Source: an uncultured Bizionia sp. (GTDB lineage Bacteria; Bacteroidota; Bacteroidia; Flavobacteriales; Flavobacteriaceae). From it: a stretch of 64,000 bases of DNA. A program made the translations under genes and the position numbers. The stretch covers positions 1 through 64,000 of the forward strand of contig CANMCF010000006.1 of assembly GCA_947496215.1 (NCBI GenBank), read 5' to 3'. Under the pieces are notes generated by a model, which was not told the DNA's origin, made no database searches, and saw nothing but the letters and a program-made list of their open reading frames with translations. Below are positions 34,124 through 44,700 of the stretch, one piece after another. The number at the start of each line of letters is the position of its first letter. Position 1 is the stretch's first letter.

Positions 34124-35530
34124 ATGAAAAAATATTACACTTTGACCTTGTGTTTTCTACTAGTGTTTTCATTGACAACCTATGCTCAAATTTCTGCTGT
34201 GAGTTTCATAAATGCGAATTATGACTTCGGAAAACAACCTACAAACATTCTACCTAATGACATATATGATGTTTATGTCTCTTGGCGAAATACTTTTGCT
34301 TCACCTTGTTCCAACGGAAGGTATCGTATAAAATTCGATACGTCAACAGAAACGGTTTCTGAAGGTGTAGCCTATGGAATGTTGCTATCCGTCTATGCGA
34401 ATGATAAAGAACTGTTTGATGGGCTATGGTTGTATTATCAAGATTTCTCCAATGAAAATGGCGTAATGAATTGGAAGATCAATGAGTGTACCACGATCAT
34501 TGGTGAAAATGGAGCTTCTGATGCCGAGTTGGATGCAGCTTATGCATTGATCGTTGCAGACAAACGTTGGGGGAATTCAGGAGTGATTGACTATCAAGGT
34601 GATGCTATGGCATTAATCAATGCCATAAAGACATATGAAATAGAAAACGGAACTAAGGTCTTAAAGCCAGGAGATGCCTGGGGTGGAAGCAATAATACAA
34701 ATCCGTCATACTTGTCCCCAGGATATTTTAGAGTTTTTGGGACATATGCTAACGATATGGCATTTTGGAATGCTGTAGCCAATAAAAGCTATGACATTTT
34801 AAATTCCAATCTTTCCCAAAATGGAGCTGTATTCAATTTGGTTTCTGATTGGTGTAAGGCAGATGGGACTTACTCTGACGAAGTACCTTGGGCTTACGAT
34901 GAAGGAAAGTCGTATTATTATGATGCTGCAAGAACCCCCTGGAGAATGGCTATGGATTATGTTTGGCATGGTGGCTCACAAGCTTACGACTATATTGGGC
35001 TATGCAACGATTTTGTAAATGTTCAAGGTGGATTTAATCAAATTTACCCAGGTTATTCTCAAACAGGCATAGCAATAAATACGACTTATAAGGACCCAAC
35101 ATTTACAGGAGCGTATGCTGCAGCTGCAATGTCCTCTGCAAGTCAAAACTTTGTAAATAGTGGTTATGTCGAATTGAAAAACCAATCTAGCGACACCTAT
35201 TTTGGAGCTACCTTAAGAGTGCTATATATGTTTGCCTTATCTGGAAACATGTACAATGCGTTGAATGAAAATGTGTTAAGTCTTCATGAGGTTGGGCAGC
35301 AATCATTCAAAATGTATCCTAACCCTATTTCGGATTATTTAAGCATTTCTTTTAAATCGTCAAAACCAAGAACCATTGGCCTATGCTCCATCAATGGACA
35401 GCAATTGATTGTCAAGAAGGTGAATGGCTTACAAATACAATTGGATTTTAGCCAACTCGATGAAGGTGTTTATTTTTTGAAAATTGATGAAGAAAACATT
35501 AAGGTTGTAAAGTCTAATATAATTAAATAA
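34124..35530 (+). CDS. Secreted glycoside hydrolase family 8 enzyme with T9SS domain
   Basis: A 468-residue protein with a signal peptide ending TYAQ (about residue 22) and a GH8 domain (about residues 25-385). Glu80 in VSEGVAYGML is the probable catalytic acid, and the GASDAELDAAYAL stretch holds the conserved acidic residues. GH8 enzymes are inverting endo-hydrolases acting on cellulose, beta-1,3-1,4-glucan, xylan or chitosan; the specificity cannot be read. A T9SS type A sorting domain follows (FKMYPNPISDYLSISF ... VKSNIIK). The gene overlaps the convergent hydrolase-OsmC gene by 8 bp. Confidence 0.88.
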   Translation: MKKYYTLTLCFLLVFSLTTYAQISAVSFINANYDFGKQPTNILPNDIYDVYVSWRNTFASPCSNGRYRIKFDTSTETVSEGVAYGMLLSVYANDKELFDGLWLYYQDFSNENGVMNWKINECTTIIGENGASDAELDAAYALIVADKRWGNSGVIDYQGDAMALINAIKTYEIENGTKVLKPGDAWGGSNNTNPSYLSPGYFRVFGTYANDMAFWNAVANKSYDILNSNLSQNGAVFNLVSDWCKADGTYSDEVPWAYDEGKSYYYDAARTPWRMAMDYVWHGGSQAYDYIGLCNDFVNVQGGFNQIYPGYSQTGIAINTTYKDPTFTGAYAAAAMSSASQNFVNSGYVELKNQSSDTYFGATLRVLYMFALSGNMYNALNENVLSLHEVGQQSFKMYPNPISDYLSISFKSSKPRTIGLCSINGQQLIVKKVNGLQIQLDFSQLDEGVYFLKIDEENIKVVKSNIIK

Positions 35531-36725
35531 GTTTGGTTATAATCTGTACATCGTTATGCAAGGTTTTATGTACAGGACATTTATCTGCAATTTGCAAGAT
35601 GCGTTCTATTTGTTTGTCATCAAGATTTCCTGTCAGTCTGATCTCACGATTGAAAGAGTCTATTTTGGTTGAGGTACCGTAGGAATCATCAGTGTGTATT
35701 TTTGCATAATTGGTATGTACCTGTACATTTTGCAAATCCCAACCTTTGCGTTTCACATACATTTGTATGGTCATTGCAGTACAAGCGGAAAGCCCGGCAG
35801 AAACCAATTCGTAGGGAGAAGGACCATAGTCATTACCTCCATAACTGATAGGTTCATCTGCAGTCATGGGATGATTGCCTACCTTCATTTGCGTTGTGAA
35901 CCCGTCTGAAGCATCTAAACTCGCTATGACTTGATGTTGTGTTCGCAATGCTTCCTTGTTTGGTGTTTCCACATAGCGTTTTGCCCAATTTGCAATTACA
36001 TTTCCGACATAGACGGAATCATTGCTGTTCATCAACAAATGGTCTGCACCATCAATGGAAACGAAGCTTTTTGGATGATGTGCTGCCACATATATGTCTT
36101 CGGCATTTTTAATGTCAACGGTTGCATCCTGTGGAGAATGCATCACCAACAATGCCTTGCGTAGTCCCTTTGCGACTTCTGGAAGCGATTGTGACTCTAT
36201 GTCGTCCAAAAACTGCTTTTTAATGGTGAAATTGCGCCCACCAATGTTAACGGATGCTTGTCCAGAAGCTTTGATGTTCTCGATGCTATCGTGCAACAGG
36301 TGTTGAACGTGCTTTGGGTTGGAAGGAGCTCCTATCGTCGCCACTGCCTTTATGGATTCGATCTTCGAAGCCGCAAAAATGCTCGCTGCTCCACCTAAAG
36401 AGTGTCCAATGAGTAGAGAAGGGGCATTGTAATGATCTCTTAAAAAATTTGAAGCACTTATCAGATCTTCGACATTTCCAGAAAAATTGGTATCTTCAAA
36501 GTCTCCATCACTTTCTCCCAATCCGGTGAAATCGAAACGCAACACCCCAAAGCCATTGGAAGTCAAGGCACGGCTTATGTTTTTTACTGCCGATAGATTC
36601 TTGTTGCAGGTAAAACAGTGCGCAAATATGGCGAAGTTATGAGGGTACTGATTCAAAGGCAGTTCCAAACGACCGACCAATTGTTGTCCTTCGTTATTCG
36701 AGAATGTTATTTTATTTATGTTCAT
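35523..36725 (-). CDS. Bifunctional alpha/beta-hydrolase-OsmC fusion
   Basis: A 400-residue fusion. The N-terminal 250 residues are a serine hydrolase of the alpha/beta fold, with nucleophile elbow LLIGHSLGGAAS, Asp in SPQDATVDIKN and His in GADHLLMN. The C-terminal 140 residues are an OsmC/Ohr-like domain (YGPSPYELVSAGLSACTAMTIQMYVKRKG split by turns) ending CPVHKTL. The two OsmC cysteines (SACTA, DKCPV) are present, so peroxide reduction is plausible. Such fusions are known in many bacteria, but their joint role is unclear. The gene starts 22 bp after the end of the hybrid kinase gene and could be cotranscribed. Confidence 0.85.
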   Translation of the reverse strand: MNINKITFSNNEGQQLVGRLELPLNQYPHNFAIFAHCFTCNKNLSAVKNISRALTSNGFGVLRFDFTGLGESDGDFEDTNFSGNVEDLISASNFLRDHYNAPSLLIGHSLGGAASIFAASKIESIKAVATIGAPSNPKHVQHLLHDSIENIKASGQASVNIGGRNFTIKKQFLDDIESQSLPEVAKGLRKALLVMHSPQDATVDIKNAEDIYVAAHHPKSFVSIDGADHLLMNSNDSVYVGNVIANWAKRYVETPNKEALRTQHQVIASLDASDGFTTQMKVGNHPMTADEPISYGGNDYGPSPYELVSAGLSACTAMTIQMYVKRKGWDLQNVQVHTNYAKIHTDDSYGTSTKIDSFNREIRLTGNLDDKQIERILQIADKCPVHKTLHNDVQIITKLI

Positions 36726-36747
36726 ACTAGCATTGGTCGTAAAGAAA

Positions 36748-38787
36748 CTATTCCATTACAAAAAAGTCTTCAAGAACAATTTTAAGAGCCTTGTAATTTA
36801 TGGGTTTAGTCAAATATCCATCAAACCCGATGGCTATTGCTTTATTGTAATCTTCTTCATGGGCATAAGCGGTTTGAGCAATGATGGGTATGGATTTGTT
36901 GATGGACCTTATTCGTTTCGTGGCTTCGTATCCATCTAAAATCGGCATCTTTATGTCCATGAAGACAATGTCGAAAACAGACTCCTCTATCTTTTCCACA
37001 GCTTCTTTGCCATTCTTAGCCCAGGTGACTTCTTTGTTGCCAGGAATGATCTTGTCCAATGTTTTTTCAAGAACCAAGTAATTCAACTTCATATCTTCGG
37101 CGATGAGTATCTTTACTGGTGAATCCATTTTTTTAGGAATGCCTCCGTTGCTTTTAGAAGAAGAGGGGGAAGCTATGAAAGGAAGTGTTATCGTAAATGT
37201 AGCACCTTGTTTTTCGGTCGTATTCAATTCGATGCTACCTCCAAGTGACTTTATGTTTTCATTGGCTATGGACAAACCAATCCCTAGACCATCATACTTT
37301 TTTGACAATTCTTTTTCTTCTTGATAGAATTCATGGAATACATCTTTGGATAGTTCCGGTCTTATCCCGATTCCGGTATCGGAGATCGTTATCTTCAATT
37401 TGTCTTTCAATAGCTTGGATTTCATTTTTATTTCACCGTTTTGTGTAAACTTTATGGCATTGTCCAATAGGTTGCTAATGGCTTTTATCAATCTGGATTT
37501 GTCTGAGACTATATGGTCGAATTCCTTTTTTATGCTATTGTCAAAATCGAAACCAAGGCCTTTGTAATTGGCTTTGGATCTATATATATCAGATAGGATG
37601 TTCAATTCCTTGTCCAATGAAATAGGTCTGTTTTGAGGCTTGGGTTTCTTTATTGTGAGTTCAGATATCTCAATGATGTTGTTCAAGATGGTTGTAAGCT
37701 TGGAGCTTTCTTGAATTATGGTATCTATGTATTCTTTCTTGTTATTGGATTCTGCCTCTTCTTGTTTCAATAGATTGGAGAAGCCGATGATGCTATTCAA
37801 TGGTGTTCTGACTTCATGAGAAATGTTCTGTAAGAACAAGGTTTTGATGTCATTGCTTTTTTCTGCTTTGAACTTGGCTCTTCTCAATTGTAAAGTCTTT
37901 TTCTTTACAAGCCTTTTTAGATACGAACTGAATAGGAAAGAGAGTATTAATATGGAGAAGACTATAGCCAATAGGCTTTTCCAAAAGATGAATTTTTTAT
38001 GGATTGGTTTTACGATGTTATATAACCATTTGTCCAGAATTTCGTTTTTTTCGTCCAATGAGATTGCATTGCTTCCTTTACGTATTATTTTTGTCAATGT
38101 GGGTTTGTTCTTGTTTATTCCCATTCCCAACTCATACTTGAAATCTATTGGAGAGTCAATTTTCAAGTTGGTGAAATCTTCCTTTTTTATGGTATAGTTT
38201 GCTATGGATTTCAGTCCTATGAAAGCATCTACGTCATCGGCTACCAATGCTTCCAAACAAGTCTTCTCATTGACTAGGGGAACCAAGAACAGTTCAGGGT
38301 GTTTTTTTCTCAAATATTCCTCTATGGAATATTCATCACCTACGGTAACCTTTTTTCCTTTGAGATCTTTTATGGTGTTGATGCCACTACCTTCTTTAGA
38401 AACAATGACATGGTCGCCAAAAAAAATTGGTTTTGTGAAGGTTAGGTAGTCGCGCCGCTCTGGTGTGTTTTGAATCTCGAGAATGACATCGATGTTACCT
38501 TTTTGTGCTTCACTCATTAGTGTTTGCCAACTAGAATACACCTTTTTTTTGAATTTGTATCCAATCTTGTCTTCCAAGACCTGTAGATAATCTATTAGTA
38601 TGCCATCTACATTGCCATCTTCGTTGACAAACTGATAAGGAGGGTAGTAAATAAAGATGGCTATCATCAAATCCGAGTTCTCAGATAGATAGTCTTTTTG
38701 ATTTTTATTTAGGCAGGATTTTTTTTCACAAGCAAAAAAAGAAGAAAAAATAAAGGCTAGTAGAAGTAAATGAAGCGTTTTTCTCAT
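36748..38787 (-). CDS. Hybrid histidine kinase with periplasmic solute-binding sensor
   Basis: A 679-residue protein. An N-terminal lipobox-like signal (SFFAC, Cys20) leads to a PBPb-type solute-binding domain (about residues 38-265, with VDGILIDYLQVLEDKIGYKF split and KKVTVGDEYSIEEYLRKKHP). A transmembrane helix follows (about 270-292), then HisKA with HEVRTPLNSIIGF (near residue 325), an ATPase domain with GLGIGLSIANENIKSLGG (about 425-540), and a C-terminal receiver domain with Asp in DIVFMDIKMPILDGY (about 558-675). The sensor resembles amino-acid-binding proteins. No HPt or output gene is adjacent. Confidence 0.88.
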   Translation of the reverse strand: MRKTLHLLLLAFIFSSFFACEKKSCLNKNQKDYLSENSDLMIAIFIYYPPYQFVNEDGNVDGILIDYLQVLEDKIGYKFKKKVYSSWQTLMSEAQKGNIDVILEIQNTPERRDYLTFTKPIFFGDHVIVSKEGSGINTIKDLKGKKVTVGDEYSIEEYLRKKHPELFLVPLVNEKTCLEALVADDVDAFIGLKSIANYTIKKEDFTNLKIDSPIDFKYELGMGINKNKPTLTKIIRKGSNAISLDEKNEILDKWLYNIVKPIHKKFIFWKSLLAIVFSILILSFLFSSYLKRLVKKKTLQLRRAKFKAEKSNDIKTLFLQNISHEVRTPLNSIIGFSNLLKQEEAESNNKKEYIDTIIQESSKLTTILNNIIEISELTIKKPKPQNRPISLDKELNILSDIYRSKANYKGLGFDFDNSIKKEFDHIVSDKSRLIKAISNLLDNAIKFTQNGEIKMKSKLLKDKLKITISDTGIGIRPELSKDVFHEFYQEEKELSKKYDGLGIGLSIANENIKSLGGSIELNTTEKQGATFTITLPFIASPSSSKSNGGIPKKMDSPVKILIAEDMKLNYLVLEKTLDKIIPGNKEVTWAKNGKEAVEKIEESVFDIVFMDIKMPILDGYEATKRIRSINKSIPIIAQTAYAHEEDYNKAIAIGFDGYLTKPINYKALKIVLEDFFVME

Positions 38788-38799
38788 TTTCTGGGAAGG

Positions 38800-38811
38800 T
38801 TAGCGTGCTAA
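38800..38811. promoter_or_regulatory. 12-bp palindrome upstream of the hybrid kinase gene
   Basis: TTAGCGTGCTAA has 5-bp perfect arms and a GT centre. It lies 13 bp upstream of the start codon. Its shape is close to the fad-operon palindrome, but the sequence differs. A weak operator candidate. Confidence 0.25.
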
Positions 38812-38870
38812 TTTACGTTTTTTTACTTAAAAAACTGATAATATGATAGTTGTATCGGTAAAAACGTTAA

Positions 38871-39446
38871 TTATCTATTGCTTCTGCTTTTTATGTTTGC
38901 TTCACATAACCTTATGATTTCCTCAATTCTTTTTTGCTTAGTTTCTTCTCTTTTGGCTTGGTTTAACCAATATAGGTAGTTTTTTCTGTAGGATGGGGAA
39001 AAGCCTTTGTAATTGTTGAAAGCTGTTGGGTTTTTATTGAATTCAAGTAGAAGGTCTTCAGGGATTATCCCATTTTCAACGGCATCCAATGCTGTCCAGG
39101 ATCCATTTTTCTTACCAATTTCTATTATCGTCAAGCCACTTTTATGCATTAAGTTGGATGCGACCAATTCCTTGACATACCTTTTGTTCAAGGCACTCCA
39201 TACACTTTTTGGGCTTCTCTGGCAGAAGTACTGTCTACGTTTACCATTGCCAAGGCTCTTAACAGTAGAATCTATCCATCCATAGCATAAAGCCACTCTT
39301 ACGGCTTCTTCCCAACGCATGGAAGGTTCTATGTTTTCTACTTTATAGAAAATAAGATAGATACCTTTTGTTTGGGAATGGTTGTCGTGCAACCATTCCC
39401 TCCATTCCATATCTGTTTTGAAATAAAGTTCTAGAATATCCATCAT
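38871..39446 (-). CDS. YdeI/OmpD-associated family protein
   Basis: A 191-residue protein of the YdeI-like family (bacteriocin-protection type in annotation, function poorly known). Seen: MRWEEAVRVALCYGWIDSTVKSL, KRRQYFCQRSPKSVWSALNK and FNNYKGFSPSYRKNYLYWLNQAKREET, each interrupted by loops. The first two codons are both Met; the start overlaps the stop of the upstream M1 aminopeptidase gene (ATGA), so they are translationally coupled. The mature domain ends with basic residues. Confidence 0.75.
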   Translation of the reverse strand: MMDILELYFKTDMEWREWLHDNHSQTKGIYLIFYKVENIEPSMRWEEAVRVALCYGWIDSTVKSLGNGKRRQYFCQRSPKSVWSALNKRYVKELVASNLMHKSGLTIIEIGKKNGSWTALDAVENGIIPEDLLLEFNKNPTAFNNYKGFSPSYRKNYLYWLNQAKREETKQKRIEEIIRLCEANIKSRSNR

Positions 39447-41089
39447 CGGATTTTTTTCACGTTGACATAGAAATTGTCATCAACTTCAATTCCGGATGCC
39501 TTAGTAGGTAACTTTAAAGTCTTGGAGGTTGTTTCTGGTGTTATCCATTGTGGTTTTCCATCCACTGTGATTTGGATTGGCATCTTGAAATGGTCGATGG
39601 TGTTTGTCCATTTGTATTCTAATTGTCTTTCTTTGATGGAGTATTCCAAAATAGGAATTCTGATGTCTCTTAGATATTGATCGAAAATAAAGTCCAATTC
39701 CAATCCGGATTGTTCCGACAAATAATTTTCAATTTGTTGGGTGGTCACTGTTTGATGATAGAATGTGGAATTGAGTCCTCTAAGGATTTTTCTCCACTTC
39801 TCATCATCATTTATCAACTGTCTAATCATATGCAGCATATTTGCTCCCTTGTAATACATGTCTCCAGAACCTTCAGAATTCACATTGTACTCGCCTATGA
39901 TCGGACGATCGTTTTGTACGCTCCTACGAGTACCAATGACATATTCCGAAGATGCTTTCTTACCATGGTAGTAATCCAAGAATAGGTTTTCGGAATAGGC
40001 AGTGAAACTCTCATGTATCCACATGTCTGCAATGTCTATGTTTGTAATGTTATTTGCGAACCATTCATGTCCAGCCTCGTGAATGATTATAAAATCGAAT
40101 TTCAAGCCCCACCCAGTTCCAGAAAGATCACTACCCAGATAGCCTTTTCTATATTGGTTGCCATAGGTAACGGAGCTTTGATGTTCCATTCCCAAATAAG
40201 GGACTTCGACAAGTTTGAAGCTATCTTCATAAAAAGGATAAGGTCCGAACCAGTGTTCGAAGGCTTTCATCATTTTGGGAGCATCGGTAAAATGTTTTTT
40301 CGCTTTTTCCAAGTTATCTCTCAATACATAGTAGTTTAAATCCAAATCTCCTTTTTCGCCTTTGTAAATCTCAGAAAAATTAACATAGTCACCAATGTTG
40401 ATGTTTACTCCATAATTGTTTATTGGATTCTTGACTGACCAGTGGTAGGTTGTCGTGTTGTCATCTTTCTGTTGAACTCTATCAAGTCTTCCATTGGATA
40501 TGTTCATTAAACCCTTGGGAACATTTACGCTTATGTCCATACTATCAACTTCATCGTACATATGATCTTTGTTGGGCCACCAGACGCTAGCACCCAAACC
40601 TTGACATGAAGAGGCAATGAAATGATTGCCGTTTTTGTCCTTTTTCCAAGAAATGCCACCATCCCATGGAGCTTTGACGGCCTCTCTAGGATTACCTTCG
40701 TAGTAGACCTGTATGGCATTGATGTCTCCTTTGTTTTGGGCCTCTACCAGTTTGACGAAATGAGCATTTCCTATTTTTTCGACTTCTAACAGTTTATTGT
40801 TTTGAAGCACTTTGGTGATTGTCAATGGTTCTTGTAAATCTACTTGCATTACCGTATTTGGTTGCAATACTTGATATTGGATCGTATTTTCTCCTTTGAT
40901 GAATTTGTTTTCAGGATCTACGGAGATGTCTAAATGATAATAATTCAAATCCCACCATTCACGTTCTGGAGTAATGGAACCGCGAAGCGTATCTTGTTTG
41001 GTGAACTTCTTTTTGTCAGAAAGTAGGCCTTGTGCGTTTAGGGATAAGACGCTTATAATTAAAGTCAATGCGATTGCAATTTTTTTCAT
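39443..41089 (-). CDS. M1-family metallo-aminopeptidase
   Basis: A 548-residue secreted aminopeptidase with a signal peptide ending LNAQ (residue 20). The zinc site is HEAGHEWFANN (HExxH) with the third ligand Glu in IHESFTAYSE, 18-19 residues on, and the exopeptidase motif GMEHQS corresponds to GxMEN. The N-terminal beta domain begins YHLDISVDPENKFIKGENTI split by a turn. It probably digests peptides in the periplasm. It is coupled to the YdeI-like gene by a 4-bp overlap. Confidence 0.88.
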   Translation of the reverse strand: MKKIAIALTLIISVLSLNAQGLLSDKKKFTKQDTLRGSITPEREWWDLNYYHLDISVDPENKFIKGENTIQYQVLQPNTVMQVDLQEPLTITKVLQNNKLLEVEKIGNAHFVKLVEAQNKGDINAIQVYYEGNPREAVKAPWDGGISWKKDKNGNHFIASSCQGLGASVWWPNKDHMYDEVDSMDISVNVPKGLMNISNGRLDRVQQKDDNTTTYHWSVKNPINNYGVNINIGDYVNFSEIYKGEKGDLDLNYYVLRDNLEKAKKHFTDAPKMMKAFEHWFGPYPFYEDSFKLVEVPYLGMEHQSSVTYGNQYRKGYLGSDLSGTGWGLKFDFIIIHEAGHEWFANNITNIDIADMWIHESFTAYSENLFLDYYHGKKASSEYVIGTRRSVQNDRPIIGEYNVNSEGSGDMYYKGANMLHMIRQLINDDEKWRKILRGLNSTFYHQTVTTQQIENYLSEQSGLELDFIFDQYLRDIRIPILEYSIKERQLEYKWTNTIDHFKMPIQITVDGKPQWITPETTSKTLKLPTKASGIEVDDNFYVNVKKIR

Positions 41090-41302
41090 ATGCCAATTAC
41101 GTATGTTTGTATCGTTTATAATTATTAATCTATTTGGAAAAGCAATCTTGTCTTAACTTATCGCTTTTCCTCATCAAGGTTGTTTCAAAGAAGAAATATC
41201 AATTACCATACCTGTTTGAAAACACCGATTAAGTATTTGATGTTTAAGTTTATGGGGTAGTTTTGTTTCAATATGTCTTAATGGAAATACAAGTCGCTAA
41301 AA

Positions 41303-41340
41303 TAAGAAAAGCTGCTTCATTTCTAAAGCAGCTTTTCTTA
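41303..41340. terminator. Long hairpin terminator of the small membrane-protein gene
   Basis: A 15-bp perfect stem (TAAGAAAAGCTGCTT with its complement AAGCAGCTTTTCTTA) has an 8-nt loop. It lies 17 bp downstream of the minus-strand gene at 41358-41582 and is followed there by a T-rich tract. Confidence 0.85.
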
Positions 41341-41357
41341 AAATTATGGTATTTGTT

Positions 41358-41582
41358 TTATTCAGATGTGCTTTCTTCCTGTACGTCGTTTTCGGAAACA
41401 TCATCTGCCTTGCCCTTGAAAAAGAGTACGGCACCAATAACCACAAGTCCAATTTTAATGGCCCAAGCAGGAGTTTCTCCCCATTTGTAGATCCACATCA
41501 GTATCGTTGGTACTCTTCCTAAAAAGTTAAGTACGATTGCGAATAGGCCAAAGAAGACCATGTATCCTCCAATTTTTTTCAT
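41358..41582 (-). CDS. Small membrane protein
   Basis: A 74-residue protein with two hydrophobic helices (about residues 5-25 and 40-56) and an acidic tail (DDVSENDVQEESTSE). It has its own promoter-like box (TACATTTA on the minus strand at 41618-41625) and a strong terminator, which supports its being real. No family is recognised. Small two-helix proteins of this type are common in Flavobacteria. Confidence 0.65.
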   Translation of the reverse strand: MKKIGGYMVFFGLFAIVLNFLGRVPTILMWIYKWGETPAWAIKIGLVVIGAVLFFKGKADDVSENDVQEESTSE

Positions 41583-41617
41583 TTAGATATGTTTAGTTGG
41601 TTAACAGTTATAGAATC

Positions 41618-41625
41618 TAAATGTA
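41618..41625 (-). promoter_or_regulatory. -7-like box of the small membrane-protein gene
   Basis: Minus-strand TACATTTA, one base off TAnnTTTG, lies 36 bp before the ATG. Confidence 0.33.
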
Positions 41626-41744
41626 ATGAAAAAATAATGCTTCATTTTTTGAAAGATTTATAAAGTTTATTATAGACTTGTTTTTTTTTTATATTTTAGC
41701 AGCTAATTAATTAACTAATAACCCCTTAATCCCCTCAGAAGATA

Positions 41745-44700
41745 ATGAGACTATTGTATTGCATTATAGGTATGTTATGCATATCTATTGGTTACTCTCA
41801 GGCAGATTGTAACACCTCTGAAAAACCAGAAGATGAAGCGGCCATTACGTTAGCGGAGCTTTCCAGTTTAATTCTCACACCAGGTTTTTATGATGCCGAT
41901 CACCGTTATCCCGATGATTTGGGTACACGAGGAGGTATACATTCGGGAGGTTTCTTGGATACCTTTTTGGGGGAGACACAAATCATGTTCCCATATGACA
42001 ATCTACCTATTACCGTTAATTTGACGGATACGGAATTTATTAGTGACAGTAGTAATTATATGTATTGGATGACTATGGCCATGGGGCAGGAATATATGAA
42101 TGTGGATATGCAGTTCATGATGGGATTTGGTGCCAAGGAGACGTTTTCCGGAACCCCATTTGCAGGAGTTCCGTTCAATACGAATCTGGAAGGAGCCTAT
42201 GGTCCATTTGAAGTGGAACTTTATACGGGATTGGATAGAGCCATATCCTATCCAAGTTTTTTTCCTGAATACCAAACTCAACTTGAAGCTGCATTGGATG
42301 GAGCTACCTCAGGAATTGATCCATGGGATTTAATGAATGATTACATAGGTATTGATCCGACAATGTTGGATGAATCTCCAGTAGTAAATGCCTATATGTT
42401 GAGCATCATAAATTTTTTCAGCATTTATAATTTTTATAGTTATGCCGAAGACCTTTGTTGGTCCAAGATCATTGAAGCTCCAGCTGATCCTTATTATGGA
42501 CTTGGAGCAATAGCAGTTGCATACAATTTGGGGATGTTTGCCACGGATCCCATTGCAGTGACGATGAACAAATTCAACTTTGAAGCAACGAGAGACGATC
42601 CTAACGCAGGAGATCTTTTGCCAGAAGGCAATAGCTCCTATAGAATTCATATCACAGCAGTCGCAAAAGCAATTGTGCAAAGAGCGGAAGATGCAAATAC
42701 AGATTTGTCAATACCACTTTGGGACTATCAGATAGATTGGCCTACCGTGGAACGTTTTTTCTTGGGTGAAGGAGGTACCGTCAATGTACAAGGAGCTGGA
42801 GGTCTGCTAAAACAATTTGAAATGAGCGACTTGGTTGAAAGACAGTCAATAATGACGACTTTACAAGCTGCATTCGATATTTTAAAGGGGCAAGCACCAT
42901 CAACGACAGCTACAACAATTAGTTATAGATACGATTGGTTGTCCTTATTGAGAACGGTAAAGCAACATTTTTCCAATGAAGCCATCTTTGAAGAGCCATT
43001 GAAAGGTGATGCAGCATTGAGAATAAATGCCTATACAGGAGTTGGAGGATGTTGTGACGACCCAGAAACCATAGATTTCGATGGGGTGGACGATTACATT
43101 AATCTAGCTGCTTTCATAGGAGATTCAGATAGCACAAGTCAAATGTCATGGATACGATTGAATCCGTCATTCAATAGTGTTTCTACGATTATGGAGCAAA
43201 ACAACGTGAAACTATGGGTAGGAGCAGATGGTAGATTGAATGGATCGGTAGTTACGGCTAATGGTACCTTTACTGCCCTTGGGACTACAGTGATCACCAA
43301 GGATATTTGGACTCACGCAGCAATAATCTATGATGGTGTGAAACTAAAATTATATCTGAATGGAGAAGAGGAAGTAAGTGTGTCTGCTACTGGTAATTTG
43401 GTTAGTCCAGCAGGAGATTATGAAATTGGTAGATCCATTTCTGGAAATGAATATATAAATGCATTCATAGACGATACCAGAGTGTATGACATCGCATTGA
43501 CCACAAGTCAATTGCAAGAGCAAGTGTACCAGGAAATAGAAGTCAATGGTGCTGCAATAACAGGTTTGGCAATATCCAAGGATATCGTAGGAGTGCCTTC
43601 GTCGAGTTTGAAATTATATTACAAGATGGACCCAATAGAGCTAGGAAGGGTGATAGATCAATCTTCCTTTGATCGTGACGGAACTCTTAACAACATAACC
43701 ACCGTTGAAGAGCAAAATGCTCCAATGCCTTATGTGGCTTATACTTCTGGTGATTGGACTACAGCTGGGACGTGGGAAAATGGAACTGTTTGGGATATTG
43801 CAACTTCAACCAATAAAGATTGGGCAATTGTGCAGGTCGTTAACAATGCCAAAGTAACGACTACCAATAGTCACACACTTTTGGGACTGTTGGTAGAGAC
43901 AGGATCGGAATTGGAAATGCAGAACGATCAGTTGTTGAAAGCCACAAGCTATGTCAAGTTAAATGGGCAAATAGATTTGGTAGGAGAATCACAATTCATA
44001 CAAACGGTAGGGAGTGACCTCGATGTTACTAGCACTGGGACACTGGAGCGTGATCAGCAAGGAACGCAAGATTTGTATACGTACAATTATTGGGCATCAC
44101 CAGTTGGAGCAAGTAATACAGCTACAAACAACAATGGTTATACCCTGCCAGATGTACTTACAGATGGAACCAATGCCGATTTGCCAATAGACATTGATTT
44201 CATAACCAATGGATATGATGGTAGTTTAGGATCTCCGATTGGTATTGCAGATTACTGGATATGGAAGTATAGCAATGACATCAATGATTATTATAATTGG
44301 CAACACGTGCGCAGTACGGGAACGATACTTGCTGGGGAAGGTTTCACGATGAAAGGGGTGAACGATACCAGTGGAAACATATCTTTGGAACAAAATTATA
44401 CCTTCAAGGGGAAACCGAACAATGGAGAAATTACCTTGCCCATAACTTCCGGGAATGGCTATTTGGTTGGTAATCCTTACGCTTCAGCTTTGGACGCACA
44501 TCAATTCATCATTGACAATGCCCCAGTAATTGAAAGTACGGGAGCTACTTCTGGAACATTGTATTTTTGGGAGCATTGGGGAGGTGGTTCGCACATTACT
44601 CAGAATTACCAGGGAGGTTATGCCACATACAACCTATCTGGAGGTGTACCCACAGCCACGATGGGGACAAGTACGTTGGGTACTGGTGATGGCCCTACCA

